Shown: positions 33,111 through 42,065, counted from the first letter of the stretch. The stretch: 64,000 nt of DNA from [Bacillus] enclensis (GCF_001456935.1 NZ_KQ758484.1:376793-440792); one strand, 5' to 3'. Numbers and translations are program-made. The notes: a model not told the origin generated them from the sequence alone.

Positions 33111-34889
33111 TTAACTCGTCTCTTTCAACTGACTGTGATAGAGGCCGTGGTAAAAGCCTTTTTGCGCCAGCAGCTCTTCATGGGTTCCTTTTTCGATGAT
33201 CCGCCCCTGGTCGAGGACGAGTATCTGGTCGGCCTGGCGGATCGTGTTCAGCCTGTGGGCGACCACGACTGATGTACGGTCCTTCATCAGGTTTTTCAGC
33301 GCATCCTGGATCTTCAGCTCCGTAATGGTATCGATGCTTGAGGTGGCTTCATCAAGTATGAGGATCGATGGATCTGACAGGATTGCCCGTGCAATCGACA
33401 ACAGCTGCTTCTGTCCCTGGCTTATGCCGCTTCCGTCGTTCCTGAGAACCGTGTTATATCCTTTCGGCATCTTCTCGATGAAGGAATGCGCATTTGCCAA
33501 TTTCGCAGCCTCCACCACTTCCGCGTCAGATGCGAGAAGCCTTCCGTAGCGGATGTTTTCCATGATCGTCCCCTGAAAGAGGAAGCTGTCCTGAAGCACA
33601 AACCCAAGCTGCCTTCGAAGACTTTTACGGGTGAGCGTCTCGATATCCCGGCCGTCAATCAGGATCCTGCCTTGATTATGATCATAAAATCGGGATAACA
33701 AGTTTGTGATCGTCGTCTTCCCGGCGCCGGTCGGTCCGACAAGGGCCACCGTTTCACCCGGGTTGATGGAAAACGTAACATCCTGAAGGGTCGAATCATC
33801 CTGTCCATAAGAAAAATGAACGTGATGGAACTCAATTTTCCCATGGAGTGAATGTATTTCTTCCGCATTCTCTTCATCCCTTGCTTCTTCTTCATCAATG
33901 ATTTGAAAAACACGCTCAGCTCCTGCAATGGCTGATAACAATGTGTTGTATTGATTGGCGAGTTCATTGAGCGGACGGGTGAACTGCCTTGCATATTCAG
34001 CAAAAATCACAATCACACCGATCGTGACCATGCCATTCAGCGCAAAGATCCCCCCGACGCCGGCTATGACGGCAAAGCTCAGGTTGTTCAGCATATTCAT
34101 CAATTTCGGGATGAAACCTGAATATGTATCTGCCCAATATGCTGCCGTCCGGAGTTTTTTGTTTTTCCCTTGGAATTCATCAATCGCGGTCTCTTCCCTC
34201 GAAAACGTCTTAATGATGCTGTGTCCCGAAATCGTTTCTTCGATATACCCATTCAGCTCACCGATATTGTGCTGGTATTGCCTGAACAGCGGCCCTGTCC
34301 TCTTCGTGATCCATTTCATCCCGAGTACCATGAGAGGGACGATCGTGAGCGTGATCAGCGTCAAGAGGGGACTCAACCACAGCATGACTACTGCGGTTCC
34401 TGCCAGTGTCAGCACACTGGAAATGATCTGGATGAAGGAACTATTCAATGTATTACTGACATTATCAATATCATTCGTGACCCTGCTCATGAGCTCCCCG
34501 TGCTTTCTTTTATCAAAAAAAGGGATTGACAGCAGATGCAGCCGGTGGAACAAATCCTTCCTCAATCGGTAGACAGTGTCCTGGGCCACACCGATCATCC
34601 AGTAGTTCTGGAACCAGACAGATGCCGAGTGAAGGATATAGACGATCACCAGGCCTGCAAGAAGGGTGATGATCCCAGAGGCATCTTTCGTGACGATGAA
34701 ATCATCGATGGCCCTGCCCACTAAAAACGGACCCAGAAGGGAGGCTGCAGAACTGATGATGACCATCAGGATGACGAGATAAAGGAGGCCTTTCATCTTT
34801 GACAGATAAACCCATAATCTTCGCAGTGTCCCTTTCGTATCCCTTGCTTTGTCATCCTTGCCGAGCTTTTTTCTCATATGCCTGGACAT
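33111..34889 (-). CDS. ABC exporter half-transporter, canonical ATPase site (YfiC-like)
   Basis: 592 residues: six transmembrane segments, then an ABC domain with Walker A GPTGAGKTT, Walker B ILILDEATSSIDT (catalytic Glu present) and switch His in VVVAHRLNTI. Its signature is degenerate (ISQGQKQL instead of LSGGQ). It pairs with the upstream half-transporter, whose pattern is the reverse, so one canonical and one dead ATP site form per heterodimer. Gene order and lengths resemble B. subtilis yfiB-yfiC. Overlaps the upstream gene by about 38 bp. Substrate (drug or lipid) unknown. Confidence 0.88.
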   Translation of the reverse strand: MSRHMRKKLGKDDKARDTKGTLRRLWVYLSKMKGLLYLVILMVIISSAASLLGPFLVGRAIDDFIVTKDASGIITLLAGLVIVYILHSASVWFQNYWMIGVAQDTVYRLRKDLFHRLHLLSIPFFDKRKHGELMSRVTNDIDNVSNTLNSSFIQIISSVLTLAGTAVVMLWLSPLLTLITLTIVPLMVLGMKWITKRTGPLFRQYQHNIGELNGYIEETISGHSIIKTFSREETAIDEFQGKNKKLRTAAYWADTYSGFIPKLMNMLNNLSFAVIAGVGGIFALNGMVTIGVIVIFAEYARQFTRPLNELANQYNTLLSAIAGAERVFQIIDEEEARDEENAEEIHSLHGKIEFHHVHFSYGQDDSTLQDVTFSINPGETVALVGPTGAGKTTITNLLSRFYDHNQGRILIDGRDIETLTRKSLRRQLGFVLQDSFLFQGTIMENIRYGRLLASDAEVVEAAKLANAHSFIEKMPKGYNTVLRNDGSGISQGQKQLLSIARAILSDPSILILDEATSSIDTITELKIQDALKNLMKDRTSVVVAHRLNTIRQADQILVLDQGRIIEKGTHEELLAQKGFYHGLYHSQLKETS

Positions 34890-36609
34890 GGTGCACCTCC
34901 CCGAACTGAGATTGATAAATCCGTTGATAGAGTTCCGATTCTTTCAGAAGGGTTTCATGGGATCCGTTCCCGATGACCACTCCGTCTTCAAGAAGAAGGA
35001 TGGAATCCGACTCCATCGCCGTGCTGATTTTCTGTGTGATGATGATCGTGGTGCAATCATATTTCTTGATCGCTTCCAGCAGTTTCGCTTCCGTCTTCAA
35101 ATCGAGTGCACTCGTACTGTCATCCAGCAGGAGGATTTTCGGTCTTCTGATCAGCGCCCTCGCAATCGACAGCCTCTGCTTCTGACCTCCCGAAAGATTC
35201 ACTCCCTTCTGCCCCAGTTCCGTTTCATACCCATCCTTCAGATTCACTATCGTATCATGGATCTGTGCATCCTTGGCAGCCTCGATCATTTCTTCATCAG
35301 AAGCATGCTCTTTTCCCCATAAAAGATTTTCCCTCACCGAACCGGAAAAGAGGACCGCTTCCTGAGGAACATACCCGATGCTTTTTCTCAGATTTTCCAA
35401 CGTAAACGATCGCAGCGGATGGCCGTCTACCTTAATTTCACCTTCCGTCGTGTCATACATTCTCGGGAGCAGCTGAAACAGAGTCGACTTTCCTGAACCG
35501 GTCGCCCCCAGCACGGATACGGCCGCCCCTGCTGCGGCATGAAATGAGACATCCTGGAGGACAAGCCCCCTCGTTTCAGGATATTGAAAGGAAACTCCAT
35601 CGAACACAACATCCCCGCGGGTGACTTTATTTTCAATTCTCGCTTCTTGTCCGTCCCTTAAATCAACTTCTGTATTCAGCACTTCTTCCACCCGGTCCGC
35701 AGAAGCACGTGCCCGCGAGAAACTCGTGATGATAAATGAAAAGATGGAAAATACGGAAGAAATCCTCGTCGCATATGTAACGATCGCCACGACCTCGCCC
35801 ACCTGCGCGCTGCCGGTATTCACCGCCGTCCCCCCCGACCAGAGGATGACCAGGATGGCGCCGTTCATCACCAGCATCAACAAGGGCATGATGATTTCCA
35901 TGAACCTTAGGGCGCTCACAGTCCTGTCTTTTAAATCTTCATTGGCGCCGTGGAATCGTTTTTCCTCATGCTCTCCCCTTGTATAGGCTTTGATGAGCCT
36001 GATGCCGGACAAATTTTCCTTCATCACTTCATTTACCCGGTCAAGCCGCTTTTGTACCTTTTCAAATAAACTCCACCCTCTCTTAAGGACCCACAATAAG
36101 AACAGCCACAGGACAGGGATCACGATGAGCAGAATGACGGCCAGCTTCACGTTTACAATCAAAGCCATGATGGTTGATCCGACGACAAGCAGCGGTGCCC
36201 TGAGCATGATTCGTAAACTCATAAAAATCGTGTTCTGGAGCTGCCTCACATCATTTGTCAGCCGCGTGATGAGCGATGATGCAGGCAGCCGGTTGAAACT
36301 CGCAAACGAAAACGATTGTATTTTCTTATATAAACTTTCACGCACATCATATCCGAAGCCCTGGCTCGTATGGGCAGCAAAGAAGGAATTCGTCACTCCG
36401 GAGAGAAATGAAAGAAATGACATTCCGACCATGATCCCGCCCCATAAGAGCACCACATCCATATCCTCCTTCAAGATTCCCTGATCAATGATCTTCGCCA
36501 TGAATAATGGATTCAAAAGCTCAACAGCGAGCTCTACAAGCATCAATGTCCAAGCAATCCCCATCGCCCACCGATAGGGCTTCAAAAAACCGATTATCCT
36601 CAATTTCAC
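34852..36609 (-). CDS. ABC exporter half-transporter, degenerate ATPase site (YfiB-like)
   Basis: 585 residues: six transmembrane segments plus ABC domain. Walker A GATGSGKST and signature VNLSGGQKQRLS are intact, but Walker B ends LLLDDSTSALD (Asp in place of the catalytic Glu) and the switch region is IIITQKISTAM (Gln in place of His). This defines the non-catalytic subunit of a heterodimeric exporter; its LSGGQ completes the active site of the partner encoded directly downstream. A parS-like site lies about 135 bp upstream. Confidence 0.88.
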   Translation of the reverse strand: MKLRIIGFLKPYRWAMGIAWTLMLVELAVELLNPLFMAKIIDQGILKEDMDVVLLWGGIMVGMSFLSFLSGVTNSFFAAHTSQGFGYDVRESLYKKIQSFSFASFNRLPASSLITRLTNDVRQLQNTIFMSLRIMLRAPLLVVGSTIMALIVNVKLAVILLIVIPVLWLFLLWVLKRGWSLFEKVQKRLDRVNEVMKENLSGIRLIKAYTRGEHEEKRFHGANEDLKDRTVSALRFMEIIMPLLMLVMNGAILVILWSGGTAVNTGSAQVGEVVAIVTYATRISSVFSIFSFIITSFSRARASADRVEEVLNTEVDLRDGQEARIENKVTRGDVVFDGVSFQYPETRGLVLQDVSFHAAAGAAVSVLGATGSGKSTLFQLLPRMYDTTEGEIKVDGHPLRSFTLENLRKSIGYVPQEAVLFSGSVRENLLWGKEHASDEEMIEAAKDAQIHDTIVNLKDGYETELGQKGVNLSGGQKQRLSIARALIRRPKILLLDDSTSALDLKTEAKLLEAIKKYDCTTIIITQKISTAMESDSILLLEDGVVIGNGSHETLLKESELYQRIYQSQFGEVHHVQAYEKKARQG

Positions 36610-36741
36610 ACACCCCTTGCGCTCTCGTTCTTATCATATGTATATATGTACCATGATATCGCTTTTTAATGTTGGTGGGTAGTTTGGTGACTTCAATAAT
36701 AGGTTCACAAGCCCCCCTCTTCCCATATGACACGGATGAAA

Positions 36742-36757
36742 GGTTTCACGTGAAACT
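36742..36757. promoter_or_regulatory. parS-like centromere site
   Basis: GTTTCACGTGAAAC (36743-36756) is a perfect 14-bp palindrome and equals the centre of the Bacillus parS consensus TGTTTCACGTGAAACA; only the two outermost bases differ (G and T). ParB/Spo0J would load here. It lies in the gap between the ABC exporter operon and the beta-propeller gene. Confidence 0.7.
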
Positions 36758-36829
36758 TTTTCTGAACTTTCAAGTGTAGAACCTGCTGTATAAGGAAAGT
36801 GGCCGGGACCAAGGTATTTGAATCAAAGT

Positions 36830-36878
36830 AAAACCCGAACTAATTTGCACACGATGAGGCAAATCAGTTCGGGTTTAT
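36830..36878. terminator. terminator-like hairpin
   Basis: AAACCCGAACTAATTTGC/GCAAATCAGTTCGGGTTT stem downstream of the beta-propeller gene (minus strand). Confidence 0.7.
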
Positions 36879-36914
36879 AATTGTTCACATTACATTTAGC
36901 TTTTCCAGCCTATC

Positions 36915-37174
36915 TAGCGGTTGATTGGAGTGCAAGGCGAAGACTCCTGCGGGAAGAGTAGCTTATAAGAAAAGCGGAAGGGCTTTGTTCAGAGGCGTGT
37001 GGCATAAGACGAATCGGCCACGAAGGCGTTCTTTGCCTTCTTGGCCGGTTTGACTTATGACATGTGCCTCTAAGCCCTGCAGCTGGACAGGTGAGACCCC
37101 GCAGGAGCGCAGCGACGAGGAGGCTCACGTGCTACCCGCGGAAAGCGAAGTCTTGCACGGAAATCATTAGCGGT
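36915..37174. repeat. family A repeat, copy 6, interrupted by a family B repeat
   Basis: The outer parts match the intact copy at 32.8 kb in reverse orientation (TAGCGGTTGATTGGAGTGC to CACGGAAATCATTAGCGG). Between GTAGCTTAT and GTGAGACCCCGC, which are contiguous in the intact copy, 124 bp are inserted. Confidence 0.93.
36967..37090. repeat. family B repeat, copy 4 (inserted inside repeat A)
   Basis: Starts AAGAAAAGCGGAAGGGC and ends GCCCTGCAGCTGGACAG; central hairpin AATCGGCC..GAAGGC-GTTCTTT-GCCTTC..GGCCGGTT. An insertion boundary can be read by comparison with A copy 5. Confidence 0.92.
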
Positions 37175-37244
37175 ATAAAAAAACCTATACTGATATTGTT
37201 CGTCTTTATATTGTAGCTTTTTAGTTTAGTCCCTTCCCCCCGGC

Positions 37245-39419
37245 TTACTCGATCATCAGCGAGCTTTCTTTTTTAAAATCACCCAGCGAGTACGCGTCAA
37301 TCTTTTGATTGGATAAAGTATACACATGATCGTCGATATAGAGAAGGCGCTGGACATTATTCTCCCAGCTTTCATAGATATCCTTCCGCATTCCTTCTTC
37401 CGCAGTCAGCACTGCCTTTCGTTCAATCCCGTTTTCCGGCGTGATTTCATATAGCAGCGCACCCTGGTAATCAAATACCTGCTCATATTCGCTTCCTTCT
37501 TTGTCATGATAGACAGAGACAGGAAATCCGTATAAATTCCTTGTAGGCTCACGAAAGAGCGCTTTATGATCCTCCAAGAGGGGTGAATGGGTGCCTGCAC
37601 CCCCGATGATCTCTGTGTCAGCTTCCTTGGGATTATTGAAATCCGTAATATCAAACAATGAGATTTTCATACCGTTCCGTGTGATCCGGGGCTCACCGTT
37701 AAATGATTTACCATCATCCATGATCTTGGTATCGAACCCGAAACCGATCAAATGATTTTCTCCGATTGGATGGAGATACGTACTGAAACCGGGAATCTTC
37801 AATTCCCCTAGTACCTTTGGCTGCTCAGGATCAGCCGTGTCGATGACAAACAACGGATCCACCTGCTTGAATGTGACGATATACGCCTTATCCCCCATGA
37901 ATCTTACAGAATAAATCCGCTCACCCTTCGCTAGAGCGGTGACTTCACCCGTTTTCTTCATGTTTCCGTCCATAATGTAAAGGGCATTCGAAGAAGGCCG
38001 GTCGTCGTTCCATACCTCTCCATCCGTTGTGGCAATCCTGAAATACCCTTCATGTTCATCCATGGAGAACTGATTCAGAATTCTTCCCGGCACATTTCCG
38101 GAAGCTTTAAATGTTACATTTGAATTTTTCACGGCAAATTTATATACTTCCGTACTTGATACGTCCCATTTGTCCGGATCCCCAACCTTTTCAACGGCAA
38201 TATAAAGATTTTCTTTTGACATATACATCCCGTTTCCGCTTCCCAGATATGTCTGGACGTTGAATTCTCCTTTAGGATCAGCAATGTTGAGAGATGCAAT
38301 CATTGTATAGTTCGGCTGCATCGACTGCGGGAAGTATTTGATCCGGCTGAGTGGAATGGGTGTAAGTTTTTCACCGGATTCACTATCCATCACCCTCGGT
38401 CTCAAATCGATATCTGAATTCTTGTCGGCCATCCAATAATCGGGATATAAATTGGCAATAAAATAAATGTTCTCTCCTATTTTCCTGGACGTCATATAAT
38501 GCCCTTCCACTTCTACCTTCCGTTCAAATACCGGCTTATCTTTATCTGAGATATCATAAACCATCGCAAATGCTGAGCCTTGTACCGGGCGGCGGATGAT
38601 GTCATCAGCTGCTTTGGGCTCAACGTAATGAGTCCAGCTGTCACCAATCACCACCACCTTGTCCCTGTCCAGGAATAAATGCCGGGGATTGATATTTTCT
38701 TTGAAGGGCACTTTAGAGACAACCTCCATGCTGTCGGCCGGAACTGCCTTAGAGATGACAAGTTCCCCGTTTTTCACCTGATAGATATATGTCCCATCTG
38801 TTTTGACGATATCCCCTTCATCCACACCCTGAACCTGGTTATTCGTTTCCGAGTGGGCTGATCCGGAACTTTCCCCGGATGCCGCCTTGTCTTCAGATGA
38901 TTCGGTCCTGCTGTTGCGGAAAAGGCTGAACTCTGCTTTTTGCTGTGCTTTTTGTCTTTTTGCGATGGTTTTAAAATAATTGGTTAATTCTTTGGTTGAA
39001 TCGAATGCAGGCAGGGTTTCCGTAACGGCAAAGGTCAAATTCGTGTCTCCACTGTAGGAATATCCCATTTTCGTCTTGAGGCCGGAGGTGACTGAAAGAG
39101 TGAAATGGCGGGGCTCATCCGGATAACCGCCGGCCGGGGGCTCGATATATAGAGTTTTAAGATCATCGTCGAGTTTGAATGAAACGTCGACTTTACGGCC
39201 ATCGGAATCCTTGACTGAAATATTTTTCGAATTGACGGTACTTTTCCTGACCGGGGCCGAGAACTGAAGGCTCCACGGATTTTCCTCCATCACCATCAGC
39301 TTTCCATCAATACTTCCCTCTGCCATGACCGATGGCTTTTGCAAATAAAAATAAAGTCCAGAAGCAGCACACAACACGATTCCCGCAAGGATTAAGAGAT
39401 AGAAATAGGGTTTCTTCAT
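37245..39419 (-). CDS. secreted/membrane-anchored beta-propeller domain protein
   Basis: 724 residues. A single N-terminal membrane segment (YFYLLILAGIVLCAASGLYFYL, landmark LLILAGIVLCAAS) anchors it outside the membrane. Residues 40-150 form an Ig-like SbsA-type module (WSLQFSAPVRKSTVNSKNISV). After a Ser/Glu-rich linker comes NNQVQGVDEGDIVKTDGTYIYQ, the hallmark of the large beta-propeller family (PF09826-type), which fills the rest (repeated FDKVVVIG, YSVRFMGDKAYIVTF, HLIGFGFDT). Function unknown. ATG at 39419 behind AAGGTGGGTCAACCAT. Monocistronic. Confidence 0.85.
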   Translation of the reverse strand: MKKPYFYLLILAGIVLCAASGLYFYLQKPSVMAEGSIDGKLMVMEENPWSLQFSAPVRKSTVNSKNISVKDSDGRKVDVSFKLDDDLKTLYIEPPAGGYPDEPRHFTLSVTSGLKTKMGYSYSGDTNLTFAVTETLPAFDSTKELTNYFKTIAKRQKAQQKAEFSLFRNSRTESSEDKAASGESSGSAHSETNNQVQGVDEGDIVKTDGTYIYQVKNGELVISKAVPADSMEVVSKVPFKENINPRHLFLDRDKVVVIGDSWTHYVEPKAADDIIRRPVQGSAFAMVYDISDKDKPVFERKVEVEGHYMTSRKIGENIYFIANLYPDYWMADKNSDIDLRPRVMDSESGEKLTPIPLSRIKYFPQSMQPNYTMIASLNIADPKGEFNVQTYLGSGNGMYMSKENLYIAVEKVGDPDKWDVSSTEVYKFAVKNSNVTFKASGNVPGRILNQFSMDEHEGYFRIATTDGEVWNDDRPSSNALYIMDGNMKKTGEVTALAKGERIYSVRFMGDKAYIVTFKQVDPLFVIDTADPEQPKVLGELKIPGFSTYLHPIGENHLIGFGFDTKIMDDGKSFNGEPRITRNGMKISLFDITDFNNPKEADTEIIGGAGTHSPLLEDHKALFREPTRNLYGFPVSVYHDKEGSEYEQVFDYQGALLYEITPENGIERKAVLTAEEGMRKDIYESWENNVQRLLYIDDHVYTLSNQKIDAYSLGDFKKESSLMIE

Positions 39420-39506
39420 ATGGTTGACCCACCTTTATGTTCTATTTTCACATTAGACGGATAAAGTGGAAGAAAGTTACAGGACAAGCTCACGGATAAT
39501 TCTCCA

Positions 39507-39538
39507 TAAAAAAAAGACCCTGTACCCAAGGTCATTTT
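39507..39538 (-). terminator. weak terminator of the threonine/serine exporter genes
   Basis: AAAAAAGACC/GGTCATTTT short stem; on the minus strand it follows the exporter stop. Confidence 0.4.
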
Positions 39539-39543
39539 AATGT

Positions 39544-39999
39544 CTATCTCATTCTCCGAGCACTTGCATTGAACCTGGCATTGCGTATGATTTGATTGAT
39601 GACCTCCGAAAAGATAAGCCCGACCGCGATCGAACCCGAAATCATAAACGCCTTTGCGGCAAGGGTGATTGCCGCATTGTAGTCATTTTCCACGAAGTTT
39701 CTCATGGCATCATAAGCAAGGCCGCCCGGCACAAGGGGGATGATCCCTGCCACACTGAAGATGATGACAGGTGTTTTATACATTTTAGCAAAGAACTGGC
39801 TGATGACCGCTACAACAAATGACGCGAGCAGCGTGGCGAGGACCGCATCCGTTTCATTCAGAAACATCAGCATATAGATGACCCAGCCGAGCATTCCGAC
39901 GATCCCGCACTTGAACAGGGACTTTTTCGGAGCATTAAAAATGATGCCGAATGCTGCAGCGGCGATGAAACTGGTGATCAGATGGTTGATGATGAACAT
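39544..39999 (-). CDS. threonine/serine exporter, C-terminal half (YjjB/ThrE_2-like)
   Basis: 151 residues, almost entirely hydrophobic (four to five segments: FIAAAAFGIIFNAPKKSL, GWVIYMLMFL, IFSVAGIIPLVPGGLAYDAMR). The GIIPLVPGG motif is typical of the ThrE fold half. It pairs with the larger protein encoded 31 bp upstream to form a split ThrE-type exporter for threonine/serine or dicarboxylates. ATG at 39999. Confidence 0.85.
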   Translation of the reverse strand: MFIINHLITSFIAAAAFGIIFNAPKKSLFKCGIVGMLGWVIYMLMFLNETDAVLATLLASFVVAVISQFFAKMYKTPVIIFSVAGIIPLVPGGLAYDAMRNFVENDYNAAITLAAKAFMISGSIAVGLIFSEVINQIIRNARFNASARRMR

Positions 40000-40030
40000 C
40001 CCTATTCACTCCTTTTAATCATGTTCGGCA

Positions 40031-40792
40031 CTATATGATGGTGAATACCACCGCGATGCCTGTCCCGATCGCAAACGCGGTCAAAAACGCTTCCGCCCCT
40101 TTAGATAATCCCGACACCAGATGGCCTGCCATCAGGTCGCGGACGGCATTTGTGATCAGAAGCCCGGGTACAAGCGGCATGACCGAACCGATGATGATTT
40201 TATCCAGCTCCTGTCCCGCCCCGAAGTGGACAAACATAAAGGATAGGATCCCGATAATGAACGACGCAAGGAACTCTGCAAAGAATTTAATCGGTACGAA
40301 CCGATGCAAATACACGACACTCATATAGCCGGCACCTCCCGTAATGAACGCTGGGATAAAATCATCCCATCTTCCAAGGAACATAATCAGAAAACATCCG
40401 CTCGCGATTGATGCGGCAAAAACCTGAACCAAAAAGGAATAGGAATGATCCGATTTCTCAAGTTCCTCCAGCTCGCTGTAAGCCTCTTCTATGCTGTATA
40501 AGCCCTCGCTGATCTTCCTTGAAATCCCGTTCACAAGGGTGACTTTTTCAAGATCGGTCGACCGCTCATTGATGCGGATCAGCTTGGTTTTGGTCGGTTC
40601 ATCCGTTTCGATGGAAAAGATGATCCCGGTCGGTGTCACATAGCTGTGCGATTCTTTGATCCCGTAGGAAGCCGCAATCCTCATCATCGTATCCTCGACC
40701 CGATACGTTTCCGCCCCGCTCTGCAGCATGATCTTTCCTGCCAGCAGACAAACTTCCATTATGTCATACCTTCTTATCATTTTTGCTTCCAT
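40031..40792 (-). CDS. threonine/serine exporter, N-terminal half (YjjP/ThrE-like)
   Basis: 253 residues. The cytoplasmic N-domain has CLLAGKIMLQSGAETYRVEDTMMRIA (landmark SGAETYRVEDTM), HSYVTPTGI and a beta-strand region; the C-terminal half has five hydrophobic segments with VMPLVPGLLITNAVRDLMAGHLVSG, echoing the partner's PLVPGG motif. Together the two encode a split ThrE exporter. ATG at 40792 (ATG at 40780 is also possible). Confidence 0.87.
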   Translation of the reverse strand: MEAKMIRRYDIMEVCLLAGKIMLQSGAETYRVEDTMMRIAASYGIKESHSYVTPTGIIFSIETDEPTKTKLIRINERSTDLEKVTLVNGISRKISEGLYSIEEAYSELEELEKSDHSYSFLVQVFAASIASGCFLIMFLGRWDDFIPAFITGGAGYMSVVYLHRFVPIKFFAEFLASFIIGILSFMFVHFGAGQELDKIIIGSVMPLVPGLLITNAVRDLMAGHLVSGLSKGAEAFLTAFAIGTGIAVVFTII

Positions 40793-40866
40793 AAGATCTC
40801 TCCATGCGCATTTTTTGAATAGGTATAGTTTATAGGATAAGTGTGCCTCTAAGCAATGAAGACATG

Positions 40867-40896
40867 AAAAAACCGACCCCGGATTTGGGATCGGCT
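40867..40896 (-). terminator. terminator of thiT
   Basis: On the minus strand CCGATCCC/GGGGTCGG followed by T6, just after the thiT stop. Confidence 0.8.
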
Positions 40897-40910
40897 GGCC
40901 TTACACGTAT

Positions 40911-41507
40911 TTATGAAGCTTTCCGCTGATCATGCTGTGCATTCACACCCTGCCTGATCAGGCGCGGAGCAGTGGCAATCAAGAGGACAAGCACGATTGA
41001 ACACAACACTGCCGAACCGAGCATCGTCACCCCGTTTGCAAAAAGTGAGAACAGGATCGGCGACATGCCTTCCGGCGCATACTCTTTAAAGAAAATGAAG
41101 CCGGCGATGAAATGCCAGAAATAACGGGCCGCACTGCCAAGTACGGTTGCCGCGATAATCCAGGCATACACCTTGGATTTATTTTCGGAACGCAGTGACT
41201 GCTGGATGCGGTTGACAAAGACACCCGCAAATCCAATGAACGTGAAGGCAATGAAATACTCAATGATCATTTGAACAGGTGTGACGATCCACGCATTGCC
41301 GAGCGCCACCTGCAGGACACCCCACACAAATCCGGCCAGCAGGCTCGCTTTCACCCCTCTTCGGAATGCCAGGATGAAGATAGGCACCATCGAGAACGAA
41401 ATGGAAATACTCGGCGAAAGATCAATCGACGGCAGCAGGTCCAGAATCAACGCAAATGCAGCCATCAATGCAGCTTCGATCATGACGACCAAACTTAAAG
41501 ATTTCAT
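40911..41507 (-). CDS. thiT: thiamine ECF transporter S-component
   Basis: 198 residues, six hydrophobic segments. ThiT landmarks are MIEAALMAAFALILDLLP near the start (the conserved A-helix), SFSMVPIFILAFRRGVKASLLAGFVWGVLQ and the aromatic SAARYFWHFIAGFIFF, which lines the thiamine pocket. It binds thiamine and partners with the shared EcfAA'T module encoded elsewhere. The start is the ATG at 41507; the longer open frame runs into the riboswitch. The ribosome-binding site GGGGAGA lies inside the riboswitch terminator stem. Confidence 0.92.
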   Translation of the reverse strand: MKSLSLVVMIEAALMAAFALILDLLPSIDLSPSISISFSMVPIFILAFRRGVKASLLAGFVWGVLQVALGNAWIVTPVQMIIEYFIAFTFIGFAGVFVNRIQQSLRSENKSKVYAWIIAATVLGSAARYFWHFIAGFIFFKEYAPEGMSPILFSLFANGVTMLGSAVLCSIVLVLLIATAPRLIRQGVNAQHDQRKAS

Positions 41508-41545
41508 AAAAAAAATCTCCCCTTTTTTAAAACGAAACCATAAGG
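41508..41545 (-). terminator. TPP riboswitch expression platform (terminator overlapping the RBS)
   Basis: On the minus strand CTCTCCCTT pairs with AAGGGGAGA and is followed by T8 and then directly by the thiT ATG. The same stem buries the Shine-Dalgarno sequence. Confidence 0.7.
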
Positions 41546-41585
41546 GAGAGTCAGTCAATTCAAATAGGCATAGTGATCCTATATC

Positions 41586-41678
41586 ATCCACATTCCTACG
41601 CTAGTACTAACTAACAGGTTCAAAGGGTCAGAACAGGCAGTGCCGTTCACTCTCAGCAAATCGCTCCCCTTGTGGTTA
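41586..41678 (-). promoter_or_regulatory. TPP (THI-box) riboswitch
   Basis: Minus-strand landmarks of the aptamer are GGGGAGC, CTGAGAGTGA, GACCCTTTGAACCTG and the terminal TAGCGTAGGAATGTGG. It precedes the thiamine transporter gene and should switch it off when thiamine pyrophosphate is plentiful. Confidence 0.95.
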
Positions 41679-41765
41679 CGTTTATTAAATTATAATTCAG
41701 TTCGTATTATACACGAAAACATTCAATAGTAAAAGAAATTGCGGACATGAAATTGAAGGAAACGA

Positions 41766-42065
41766 TCAAGGACTTTCATTAAGCGGATCGTGCAAGATGA
41801 TAACCGGCATCGACTTAGGGGCAACCATGAAACCATAGACTCTGCCTTCTTTATCTTTATAGGCAACCGAGTAATCGCCGAATTGCGGAGAAAACTCCAC
41901 GTCTTCGTATTCAAGGTCGAGATGGTTATACTTCCATCCCACATAAAGTTTGGTGGCCGCTCGGGCAGTAAAGTGTTGAACAAACGTAATCTGGTTGGCA
42001 GCGATAAATAGAATAATAGCAGCAACTGAAATGGTAACTTTACTTGCTCTGGACAACCTCAGCAT
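41766..42065 (-). CDS. small secreted or membrane-anchored protein, DUF3139-like
   Basis: 99 residues. One N-terminal membrane segment (VTISVAAIILFIAANQITF) is followed by a soluble domain (KLYVGWKYNHLDLEYEDVEFS, SVAYKDKEGRVYGFMVAPKSMP). The size and YKDKEGRVY-type ending recall DUF3139 proteins of Bacilli, but I am not certain. ATG at 42065 behind AAGGAGGGAATGG. No operon partner. Confidence 0.65.
   Translation of the reverse strand: MLRLSRASKVTISVAAIILFIAANQITFVQHFTARAATKLYVGWKYNHLDLEYEDVEFSPQFGDYSVAYKDKEGRVYGFMVAPKSMPVIILHDPLNESP

Noticed and set aside
36910-37128. 72-aa minus-strand frame (SLLVAALLRGL...)
   Set aside because: Lies wholly in nested repeats A and B; the same peptide pieces recur wherever repeat A is present.
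37120-37135. Second parS candidate at GGCTCACGTGCTACCC
   Set aside because: Only the CACGTG core matches; it is part of repeat A and lacks the GTTT/AAAC flanks.
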